The notes under the pieces are model-generated. The model was given only the letters and a program-made list of their open reading frames with translations, was not told the DNA's origin and made no database searches. The translations under genes and the position numbers were made by a program. DNA of 5,356 nucleotides from Actinomycetota bacterium (GTDB lineage Bacteria; Actinomycetota; Acidimicrobiia; Acidimicrobiales; AC-14), in assembly GCA_020200615.1 (NCBI GenBank), contig JAIVIH010000058.1:1-5356 (forward strand), in the 5' to 3' direction. Positions 1 to 5,356 of this stretch are shown in pieces (position 1 is the stretch's first letter; each line of letters starts with the position of its first letter).

Positions 1-1175
1 AGCAGCAGGTTGGCCAGGGTCGTCTTTCCCTCGCCGCTCTCCCCCACCAGGGCCAACTTGGCGCCCGGCTCGACCGTGAAGCTGACGCCGTGCAGGACGG
101 GACGGCCGCCCTGGTAGTGGAACGACACGTTCCGGTATTCCACCCGCCCCCGGGTGACCTCGAGCTCCCCGGCTTCCTCGGCGTCGACGATCGTCGGAAC
201 CTGGTCCATCACGGCAAAGAAGTCCTTGCTGTCGGCCGCGGCCCTTTGAATCTGGTCAACCACGAAGGAGGAGGCGAACAGAGGGAACTGCGCCTGAAGC
301 GAGAGTTGAAGCATTAGGACCACAGTGCCGATCGACTGCTGAATTGGGCCGAATTGGCCGTCGAGGGCCTGCCAGATGATGATGGCGTAGATGCCGAAGA
401 AGATGACATTCAAGCTGAGGCCCCGCCAGACGTCGTCCCGGTGCCATTGCCTCGACTGGATCTTGGTCTGGGCCTCGATCGAGCGGCGGGCGTCAGCGAA
501 GATCCTGCTCTCCAGCCGTTCGTGCACGAACGACTTCACCACCCGGATGTTGCCGATGACCTCGATGAACCGGCCGTTGGCATAGTCGGTCTCCTGGTTG
601 ATCCCGGCCTGCTTCTTCTGCCAGCTTCGGCTCGTTCTGGTGGTGAGCCAGATGTACAGCGGGAAGAGCACGGCCAGGAGGAGGGCCACAAGCGGCGAGT
701 AGCGGGCCAGGATGACCAGGGTGAAGGCGCTGGACAGGAAGAACCCGATGAAGTTGTTGGCCATTGTCTGAATGAGCTGGGAGATCCCGGCGATGCTTCG
801 TTCGAGTTTGCTGGTGATGCCGCCGGTTATGGCGTTGTCGTAGTACTCCAGCGGAAGCTCGAGGAGGTGGTCGTAATAGCGCTGGCTCAACAGGGTCTGG
901 AGCTTGGCCCCCAACAAGTCTCCGATATAGCCCTGGATGTTGGTGATGAAAGAAATGAGGACCCCGGCCGAGAACAAAAGTGCCAGGAGGAAGACGAAGT
1001 GACTGGTCGCCACCGATTGACCTGATCCGCGTTTGACGACTGCATCGACCAGATACTTGAGCAGGAAAGGATTGGCCTGGTTGAGAAGGGCCACGACGAT
1101 GACGAAGAAAGCCGTGGCCAGGTAGTACCGCTTCAGTACCCACGTATAGCGAATTATCTTGAGAATGGCCCGCAC
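1..1175 (-). CDS. ABC exporter half-transporter (TMD plus start of NBD), cut by left edge
   Basis: The protein is an MsbA/MdlB-type ABC exporter subunit that would move a substrate across the cytoplasmic membrane using ATP; the substrate cannot be told. I translated 391 codons from the GTG at 1175 without a stop. Hydrophobic segments lie near residues 17-37, 59-80, 141-157, 161-177, 252-268 and 280-306, the six helices of a type I exporter domain. Between helices 2 and 3 a coupling-helix-like stretch (about 92-125) contains RYYDHLLELPLEYYD and ITGGITSKLE. The ATPase starts near residue 343, with a putative A-loop Tyr354 and Walker A GESGEGKTT at 378-386 (Lys384). About 190 residues (signature, Walker B, H-loop) should lie beyond the edge. 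GTG 1175 is the first possible start, because an in-frame TAG sits four codons upstream (1187-1185). The membrane-domain DNA is clearly less GC-rich than its neighbours. Family assignment is firm; function is not. Confidence 0.93.
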   Translation of the reverse strand, partial: MRAILKIIRYTWVLKRYYLATAFFVIVVALLNQANPFLLKYLVDAVVKRGSGQSVATSHFVFLLALLFSAGVLISFITNIQGYIGDLLGAKLQTLLSQRYYDHLLELPLEYYDNAITGGITSKLERSIAGISQLIQTMANNFIGFFLSSAFTLVILARYSPLVALLLAVLFPLYIWLTTRTSRSWQKKQAGINQETDYANGRFIEVIGNIRVVKSFVHERLESRIFADARRSIEAQTKIQSRQWHRDDVWRGLSLNVIFFGIYAIIIWQALDGQFGPIQQSIGTVVLMLQLSLQAQFPLFASSFVVDQIQRAAADSKDFFAVMDQVPTIVDAEEAGELEVTRGRVEYRNVSFHYQGGRPVLHGVSFTVEPGAKLALVGESGEGKTTLANLL

Positions 1176-1181
1176 GGCGGT

Positions 1182-1187
1182 ACCCTA
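1182..1187 (-). promoter_or_regulatory. Putative -10 box TAGGGT, leaderless-type, for the ABC exporter
   Basis: Read on the minus strand, TAGGGT is followed by six bases (ACCGCC) and then the GTG start. A TANNNT box normally places transcription start about seven bases downstream, which here is the start codon itself. No Shine-Dalgarno is needed or clear, since the only purine run is the box. No good -35 is seen. The same layout occurs before two other genes in the window. Confidence 0.5.
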
Positions 1188-1191
1188 GCGA

Positions 1192-1203
1192 GAGCGTCCG
1201 CTC
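1192..1203. repeat. Short inverted repeat GAGCG-TC-CGCTC in the divergent intergenic region
   Basis: Five-base arms are perfectly complementary around a two-base centre, within the 80-base region between the divergent exporter and spermidine-synthase-like genes. A second register, GCGAG (1188-1192) with CTCGC (1201-1205), overlaps it. It lies just upstream of the exporter's putative -10 box, where a dimeric regulator could bind, but so short a repeat is common by chance in GC-rich DNA. Confidence 0.2.
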
Positions 1204-1239
1204 GCCTGAGGGGCATTACCGGACGTCCTCTCCCCTGGT

Positions 1240-1245
1240 TACCAT
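1240..1245 (+). promoter_or_regulatory. Possible -10 box TACCAT for the spermidine-synthase-like gene
   Basis: TACCAT fits TANNNT and ends ten bases before the ATG at 1256, so transcription would start about 3-4 bases before the codon, giving an almost leaderless message. GGAG touches the ATG and is too close to act as a normal ribosome binding site. No clear -35 is seen. This is weaker than the other boxes in the window. Confidence 0.3.
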
Positions 1246-1255
1246 CAGCCCGGAG

Positions 1256-2722
1256 ATGACGCCGTTGGTGGCGGGCGGGCTCGTGTTCTTCACCTCGGGT
1301 TCCGTCCTCGTGCTCGAGATCCTGGCCAGCCGGTTGCTCGCGCCGTACGTCGGCGTCTCCCTGGAGAGCTACACGGCGATCATCGGCACCGTGCTCGCGG
1401 GGATCGCCGCCGGTACGTGGATCGGCGGCTACGTCGCCGATCGCTTCGACCCCCGCCGGGTCCTCGGCCCCCTGATCGTTCTGGGCGGCGGGCTGTGCCT
1501 GGCCGTGGTGCCCTTCGTGCGGGCCGTAGGAGGCTCGACCACCAGCGGCGGATCGGGAGGGGTCGTCCGCCTGGCCCTCGCCGGCTTCTTCGCTCCGGCT
1601 GCGGTGCTGAGCGCCGTCACCCCGACAGTGGTGAAGCTTCAGCTCCGCGATCTCGCGGTCACGGGCCAGGTGGTGGGTCGGCTGTCGGCCCTCGCCACGG
1701 CGGGCGCCATCGCCGGTACGTTCCTGGCCGGCTTCGTGTTGGTCGAGGCCGTGGCCACCACGACCTCCATCCTCCTGATGGGCGCGTTGGTCATGACCGC
1801 CGGCGCCGCCGTCTGGCTTTGGCTGACGGCCGCGGGCGGCCGCGTTCTCGTGATCGTCGGAGCCATCGCCGCTGCGGGAGCGAGCCTCGGCGCGGCGGTG
1901 GGCGATCCCTGCGACGTCGAGACCGTCTATCACTGCGCGCGAGGCGAGACCGACGATGACCGACCCGGGGGCCGCTTTCTCGTACTGGACACCCTGTTAC
2001 ACAGCTACGTGGACCTTGACGACCCGACCCACCTCGAGTTCCGCTACGCCAAGGTCTTCGCCGACGTGATCGCTGCCGCCACCCCGGCGGGGCCCCTGAA
2101 CGTCCTTCACGTGGGCGGAGGCGGCTTCACCATGCCCCGGTACCTCCGGTCCGTCCGTCCGGGATCGACAAGCTTGGTCCTGGAGATCGATCGCGGGGTG
2201 GTCAACCTCTCGCGGGAGAGGCTCGGCCTGAGGACCGGGCCCGACCTCCAGGTGCGAATCGGTGACGCCCGCAGGTTCGTGCCCGACCTCCCGGAGGGCG
2301 GTCACGACCTGGTGTTGGGGGATGCCTTCGGCGGGCTGGCGGTCCCGTGGCACCTCACCACGATCGAGTTCGCGCAGGGACTCGACGCCACTCTCGGGCC
2401 GGCCGGCATCTACGTCGTCAACGTCATCGACCACCCGCCCACGCGGTTCGCCCGGGCCGAGGTGGCCACCCTGTTGAAGGTTTTCGAGGAAGTGGTCGTA
2501 GTCGCCCCCCAGGGCATGATCGACAACGAAAGAGGCGGCAACTTCGTCCTGGCTGCCAGCGACAGCCCGATCGATGAAGAGAGGCTCCGGGCGCTCATCG
2601 CGCGTCGGGGCGGCGAGGAGGTGGTGGTGGCCGGTGCCGCCTTCGCCGGGCGCGCTCCCGTCCTCACCGACGACCACGCCCCCGTGGACCAGTGGCTCGC
2701 TCGGTCCCGCCGAGTCGGTTAA
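1256..2722 (+). CDS. Seven-TM membrane protein fused to a spermidine-synthase-like domain
   Basis: This 488-residue protein matches the family usually labelled fused MFS/spermidine synthase. Hydrophobic segments fall near residues 3-24, 38-60, 68-90, 102-126, 143-165, 166-191 and 196-215; GGYVADRFDPRR (57-68) resembles the MFS loop 2-3 motif. The Rossmann domain follows: a nucleotide-binding loop VLHVGGGGFTMPRYL (283-297), acidic E310/D312 at the end of strand 2, GDAR (336-339) with D337, LGDAFGG (354-360) where D356 aligns with the catalytic Asp of aminopropyltransferases, and LTDDHAP (470-476) typical of the family. The second Asp of the classical DSxDP motif is absent (G359), so true polyamine synthesis is doubtful and the substrate is unknown. 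Cys219 and Cys227 sit just after the last helix. ATG 1256 is chosen because the first membrane segment begins right after it. Family assignment is strong; activity is unproven. Confidence 0.92.
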   Translation: MTPLVAGGLVFFTSGSVLVLEILASRLLAPYVGVSLESYTAIIGTVLAGIAAGTWIGGYVADRFDPRRVLGPLIVLGGGLCLAVVPFVRAVGGSTTSGGSGGVVRLALAGFFAPAAVLSAVTPTVVKLQLRDLAVTGQVVGRLSALATAGAIAGTFLAGFVLVEAVATTTSILLMGALVMTAGAAVWLWLTAAGGRVLVIVGAIAAAGASLGAAVGDPCDVETVYHCARGETDDDRPGGRFLVLDTLLHSYVDLDDPTHLEFRYAKVFADVIAAATPAGPLNVLHVGGGGFTMPRYLRSVRPGSTSLVLEIDRGVVNLSRERLGLRTGPDLQVRIGDARRFVPDLPEGGHDLVLGDAFGGLAVPWHLTTIEFAQGLDATLGPAGIYVVNVIDHPPTRFARAEVATLLKVFEEVVVVAPQGMIDNERGGNFVLAASDSPIDEERLRALIARRGGEEVVVAGAAFAGRAPVLTDDHAPVDQWLARSRRVG

Positions 2723-2728
2723 ACGACG

Positions 2729-2891
2729 GTGAGGAACGACGTCATCTTCGGTGGCGGCGGCGACGACGACGTAACCGGCGGCGAGGGCCACGACACCATC
2801 TGTGGCGGGTCGGGCGCTGACCGGATCACCGGAGCGGGGGGCGAGGACCTTTCAGAACGACCCGTCCCCGAGCTGCGACGTCATCGTCTGA
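2729..2891 (+). pseudogene. Remnant of an RTX-type (hemolysin-type) calcium-binding repeat protein
   Basis: Seven bases after the stop of the upstream gene, and in the same frame, the DNA encodes four consecutive nine-residue units: NDVIFGGGG, DDDVTGGEG, HDTICGGSG and ADRITGAGG (2735-2842). They follow the GGxGxDxUx pattern of calcium-binding RTX repeats found in secreted proteins. The frame then becomes unlike RTX and runs to TAG at 2906-2908. In the +1 frame, from about 2850, the DNA reads FQNDPSPSCDVIV and stops at TGA 2889-2891, which looks like a natural C-terminus. Together this suggests the 3' end of a larger gene with its front lost and one indel near the end; a run of six G at 2836-2841 is a candidate site. 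Read literally, GTG 2729 to 2908 is a 59-codon ORF, but it has no ribosome binding site or -10 box, so I do not favour an intact gene. Confidence 0.6.
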
Positions 2892-2904
2892 CGCCCTCCA
2901 GCTG

Positions 2905-3594
2905 CTAGGACGCGTCCCGAGATCGAGTCCGACGGAGGACTTCTGCTTCGACGACTTCGGGAGTCGGAGAGACCACCGCGATCTGGCCGCTCGTCTCGTC
3001 CAACCGGAGGAAAGCGTCGTGGACCTCCACCGCGAGGACGGCCAGCTGGGTCGGGTCGGACGGAACCCCCGCATGCGAGAAGCGATCCTGGTTCTGACCT
3101 AGGAACGTCGCCGCGCTGCGGACGGCGGCGTGTCGGTTCCGGTCGGCGTCGGTGGCCGGGGTGAAGCGCCAGCGGCGCGCTTGGCGGGCAATGGCGGCCT
3201 TCTCATCGTCATCGGGGTAGAGCCCGGCCGCGGGGAAGACCCGGCAGTCGTAAGTGCGGCAGGTCCGGGGCCGGTCGTCGTAGATGGAGCATCGGTTCTC
3301 GACGAGCATCGGGCAGTGGCCGTTCTCGTCGTAGCCCAACAGAACGTGCCCCTTGGGAAGCCCGGGCGCCGGGAACAGCAGCTGGCGTGGGATGCGGCTG
3401 AGCGTCTTCGTCTCATCGGGCTCGATGTCGACGAACTGCGAGGACGTGCAGCACGCGGTGCACTCGCCGCAGGGGACGTCAGATGCACGTTCGCCCCGGA
3501 GCGCGCTCTGCATGTCTGACAGCCAGGACGAGAAGCTTCCGGCGGACAGCTCCCGATGGTTCTGGGCGTCGTCGCCTTCAGAGCCGGCGCTCAC
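2905..3594 (-). CDS. YkgJ-family cysteine-cluster protein (CxxCxxCC, putative Zn/Fe binding)
   Basis: This 229-residue soluble protein carries the hallmark PCGECTACC, with Cys42, 45, 48 and 49 in CxxCxxCC spacing, followed by Cys94 (HCPML), Cys102 (RCSIY), Cys112 and Cys117 (TCRTYDC). The eight cysteines are arranged as in the YkgJ/PF03692 family, thought to chelate zinc or an iron-sulfur cluster; the biochemical role of the family is unknown. No signal peptide or membrane helix is seen. The C-terminal part (about 130-229) is charged, partly helical, and not recognised. The start is GTG 3594: an in-frame TAG lies four codons upstream and is itself part of a TAGCCT box. An internal ATG at 3513 (residue 28) would keep the whole cysteine core and is the alternative. 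The gene diverges from ettA and its TAG overlaps the end of the RTX remnant frame. Confidence 0.9.
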   Translation of the reverse strand: MSAGSEGDDAQNHRELSAGSFSSWLSDMQSALRGERASDVPCGECTACCTSSQFVDIEPDETKTLSRIPRQLLFPAPGLPKGHVLLGYDENGHCPMLVENRCSIYDDRPRTCRTYDCRVFPAAGLYPDDDEKAAIARQARRWRFTPATDADRNRHAAVRSAATFLGQNQDRFSHAGVPSDPTQLAVLAVEVHDAFLRLDETSGQIAVVSPTPEVVEAEVLRRTRSRDAS

Positions 3595-3600
3595 CGCGGC

Positions 3601-3606
3601 AGGCTA
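3601..3606 (-). promoter_or_regulatory. Putative -10 box TAGCCT, leaderless-type, for the cysteine-cluster gene
   Basis: On the minus strand TAGCCT is followed by exactly six bases (GCCGCG) and then GTG 3594, the same spacing as before the ABC exporter start. Transcription would begin at or next to the start codon. No Shine-Dalgarno and no convincing -35 are seen. Confidence 0.45.
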
Positions 3607-3637
3607 CCCACCCATCCGGGCCCTGGACCGGGCCGGG

Positions 3638-3643
3638 TAGGGT
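3638..3643 (+). promoter_or_regulatory. Putative -10 box TAGGGT, leaderless-type, for ettA
   Basis: TAGGGT is followed by seven bases (CCGTCCC) and then ATG 3651, so the message would be leaderless or nearly so. The box is identical to that before the ABC exporter. It also overlaps a short inverted repeat, GGACC (3625-3629) with GGTCC (3641-3645), of uncertain meaning. No -35 is recognisable. Confidence 0.5.
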
Positions 3644-3650
3644 CCGTCCC

Positions 3651-4983
3651 ATGGCCAACGCCGCCCAGTTCATCTTCACCATGCGGAAGGTCAGCCGCTT
3701 TCACCCTCCGGACAAGGAAGTGGTGAAGGACATGACCCTGGCGTTCTTCCCCGGCGCCAAGATCGGGGTCATCGGCCCCAACGGGTCGGGGAAGTCGTCG
3801 CTGCTGCGCATCATGGCCGGGGTGGACGACGGCTACACGGGGGAAGCTCGCCTCTCTCCTGGCTTCACCGTGGGGCTCCTCGAGCAGGAGCCCCACCTCG
3901 ACCCCGCCAAGGACGTCAAGGCCAACGTGATGGAGGGTGTGGGCGCGGTGGCCGACCTCCTGCGTCAGTACGACGAGGTCCTTGGGCGCTACGCCGATCC
4001 CGACGCCGACTTCGACAAGATCGGCGAGGACCAGGCTCGCCTGGAAGCCGAGATCGAAGCCAAGGGCGCCAACGACCTCGAGCGCCAGATCGAGATCGCC
4101 ATGGACGCCCTCCGTCTTCCTCCGGGAGACGCCGAGGTTGCCACCCTGTCCGGTGGCGAGCGGCGGCGCGTCGCGCTGTGCCGCCTGCTGCTGTCCAAGC
4201 CCGATCTGCTGCTCCTCGACGAGCCCACGAACCATCTCGACGCGGAGTCGGTGGCGTGGCTGGAGCGGACGCTCCAGGAGTACCACGGGACGGTGGTCGC
4301 CATCACCCACGACCGGTACTTCCTCGACAACGTGGCCCGCTGGATCCTGGAGCTCGACCGGGGCCGGGGCACGCCGTTCGAAGGCAACTACACCGGATGG
4401 CTCGAGCAGAAGCAGGAACGTCTCCGTCTCGAACAGAAGGCCGACAGCGCCCGGGCCAGGATCCTTCAGCACGAGCTCGACTGGGTCCGCATGGCACCCA
4501 AGGCCCGCCTCGACGCTTACGACAAGCTCTACGCCGAAGCCCGCGGCGCCGGTGGCGCAGGCAACCGCCTGGAGATCGCCATCCCCCCCGGGGAGCGCCT
4601 GGGCGACCTCGTCATAGAGGTGAGCGGCCTGGCCAAGGCCTACGACGACCGCTTGCTCTTAGCGCAATCGGGTGCACCTGGCCAAGATGCTCCGGCGCGG
4701 CGGCAACGTCCTGCTGCTGGACGAGCCCACCAACGACCTCGACGTGGACACGTTGCGGGCCCTGGAGGAGGGCTTGGAGTCGTTCCCCGGATGCGCCGTC
4801 ATCATCAGCCACGACCGGTGGTTCCTCGACCGCATCTGCACCCACGTGCTCGCCTTCGAGGGAGACAGCCGGGCGACCTGGTTCGAAGGAAACTTCAGCG
4901 AGTACGAAGCCCGGCGGCGCAAAGAGCTGGGCGCCGCCGCCGACCAGCCTCACCGCATCCGGTACAAGCCCCTCGTGCGCTAA
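3651..4983 (+). pseudogene. ettA: ABC-F translation factor EttA, broken by an internal deletion and frameshift
   Basis: EttA is a cytosolic ABC-F ATPase that binds the ribosomal E site and tunes early elongation according to energy state. The first half is clear: N-terminus MANAAQFIFTMRKVSRF, Walker A GPNGSGKSS (42-50), Q-loop Gln79, an arm-like insertion (about 95-140), signature LSGGE (166-170), Walker B LLLLDE with catalytic Glu191, H-loop His220, then the charged linker (250-300). At residue 336 (base 4658) homology stops at the start of ATPase domain 2 and resumes in the +1 frame at 4663 with RNRVHLAKM. Walker A, Q-loop and signature of domain 2 are missing. The pieces total 442 residues against about 555 for the family. 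The original frame runs on with unrelated residues to TAG at 5057. ATG 3651 is favoured over upstream in-frame codons because it matches the family N-terminus and follows a TAGGGT box. It is either a real pseudogene or an assembly error; the identity is near certain. Confidence 0.9.
4663..4983 (+). pseudogene. ettA: 3' fragment of ettA (C-terminal part of ATPase domain 2), out of frame with the 5' part
   Basis: This frame carries RNRVHLAKM, Walker [12 protein letters not shown], the H-loop [11 protein letters not shown] and the family C-terminus ending [10 protein letters not shown] before TAA 4981-4983. It is preceded immediately by an in-frame TAG (4660-4662) made at the deletion junction, so ribosomes could enter only at an internal codon such as GTG 4672 or ATG 4687. 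Without Walker A or signature it cannot form a working ATPase site on its own. Its good conservation up to the stop argues for a recent lesion or a sequence artefact rather than long decay. Confidence 0.88.
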
Positions 4984-5356
4984 CCGGTGCCCTCGGGCAG
5001 GAGCTGATCGACCAGCCTGGAGACCTCGGCGGGGTCGAACGGCTCGTGCAGCAGTAGGCGCCGCACGAGAATGGGGCCGACCAGGCAGTCGGCGAGCAGG
5101 CCGAGGTCGATTTGCCCCGGGATCTCGCCGCTGACCACGCCTTCGGCCAGCAGGTCGACGAGCACCTGGCGCCGCTCGGCGGCCAGGCGGCGGTGGATGG
5201 TGAGGACCTCCGGGTCCCGTTCGGCCGCCTCGATGATGGCGGGCAGGCAGCTCGACCACGTCGAGTCCGCCATCGCCGTCGCCAGCGACTCGATCAGGGC
5301 CACGATCCGCTGTCGCAGCGACCCTTCCTCGGGAAGGGCCGGCATCGCCTTCAGGG
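4980..5356 (-). CDS. TetR-family transcriptional regulator, C-terminal ligand-binding half, cut by right edge
   Basis: The 124 visible codons read in from the right edge without a stop and end at TAG (4982-4980). They match the helical C-terminal domain of TetR regulators of the TetR_C_11 type: an early helix [19 protein letters not shown], the [19 protein letters not shown] block, a RRLAAERR helix, [20 protein letters not shown], then [19 protein letters not shown]. This domain dimerises and senses a ligand, which cannot be predicted. The N-terminal helix-turn-helix (roughly 70-80 residues) lies off the window, so the ATG at 5345 is internal and not the start. The gene converges on ettA, with stops overlapping by three bases, and its targets are not visible here. 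The family call is fairly sure. Confidence 0.85.
   Translation of the reverse strand, partial: LKAMPALPEEGSLRQRIVALIESLATAMADSTWSSCLPAIIEAAERDPEVLTIHRRLAAERRQVLVDLLAEGVVSGEIPGQIDLGLLADCLVGPILVRRLLLHEPFDPAEVSRLVDQLLPEGTG

Noticed and set aside
354..1025. Plus-strand open frame of 223 codons antisense to the ABC exporter
   Set aside because: The opposite strand gives a coherent six-helix exporter domain; this frame is acidic, Pro-rich shadow sequence.
1997..2791. Long minus-strand open frame of 264 codons antisense to the spermidine-synthase-like gene
   Set aside because: Its composition is that of a codon-bias shadow of a GC-rich gene, and it has no recognisable domain.
2720..2842. Stop-codon readthrough fusing the spermidine-synthase-like protein to RTX repeats
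   Set aside because: The frames do match across TAA, but the upstream protein already has its full family C-terminus and the RTX part is frameshifted soon after; a deletion scar is simpler.
3619..3634. GGCCC...GGGCC inverted repeat before ettA as a terminator or operator
   Set aside because: The arms are only five G/C bases with no T run, and such repeats are expected by chance in this GC-rich stretch.
3483..3650. In-frame upstream extension of ettA starting at 3483 (56 extra residues)
   Set aside because: The extension is Arg/Pro/Ser-rich, overlaps the divergent cysteine-cluster gene, has no family similarity, and the typical EttA N-terminus begins at ATG 3651.
4653..4672. Programmed ribosomal frameshift joining the two halves of ettA
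   Set aside because: A frameshift would not explain the absence of about 110 residues including Walker A and signature; no slippery heptamer is seen, and a TAG immediately precedes the second frame.
4178..5134. Plus-strand open frame of 318 codons over ettA and the TetR gene
   Set aside because: It is Arg/Pro/Ala-rich shadow sequence crossing two recognised genes; no domain is visible.

Overview
The window is high-GC, tightly packed bacterial DNA. Its gene families and promoter style fit a high-GC actinobacterium (Actinomycetota), possibly an Acidimicrobiia-like lineage. That placement is inferred from GC-rich codons, GTG starts, TANNNT boxes directly before start codons, a membrane-fused spermidine-synthase-like protein and a TetR_C_11-type regulator; no marker gene proves it.

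Layout. Positions 1-1175 (minus) hold the 5' two thirds of an ABC exporter half-transporter, with a complete six-helix membrane domain and the ATPase up to Walker A; the rest lies off the left edge. It diverges from a gene at 1256-2722 (plus) for a seven-helix membrane protein fused to a spermidine-synthase-like Rossmann domain. Directly after its stop is a short remnant (2729-2891) of an RTX-type calcium-binding repeat protein, apparently missing its 5' end and frameshifted near its 3' end. Positions 2905-3594 (minus) encode a YkgJ-type cysteine-cluster protein. Across a 56-base divergent promoter region lies the ribosome-associated ABC-F ATPase EttA (3651-4983, plus). EttA is broken: a deletion of roughly 330 bases removes the Walker A to signature region of its second ATPase domain and shifts the frame. 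Positions 4980-5356 (minus) hold the ligand-binding C-terminal half of a TetR regulator whose DNA-binding half is off the right edge.

Genes alternate in divergent and convergent pairs, and each convergent pair overlaps at its stop codons. The genes do not form one evident pathway: this looks like a mix of housekeeping (EttA) and accessory or transport functions. No stretch above 300 bases lacks a gene; the longest is 2723-2904, which holds the RTX remnant. I see no tRNA, rRNA, CRISPR, insertion sequence or phage gene, and no convincing new multi-gene system. The most notable signals are the broken EttA, the RTX scar, and the repeated leaderless-type promoter layout.
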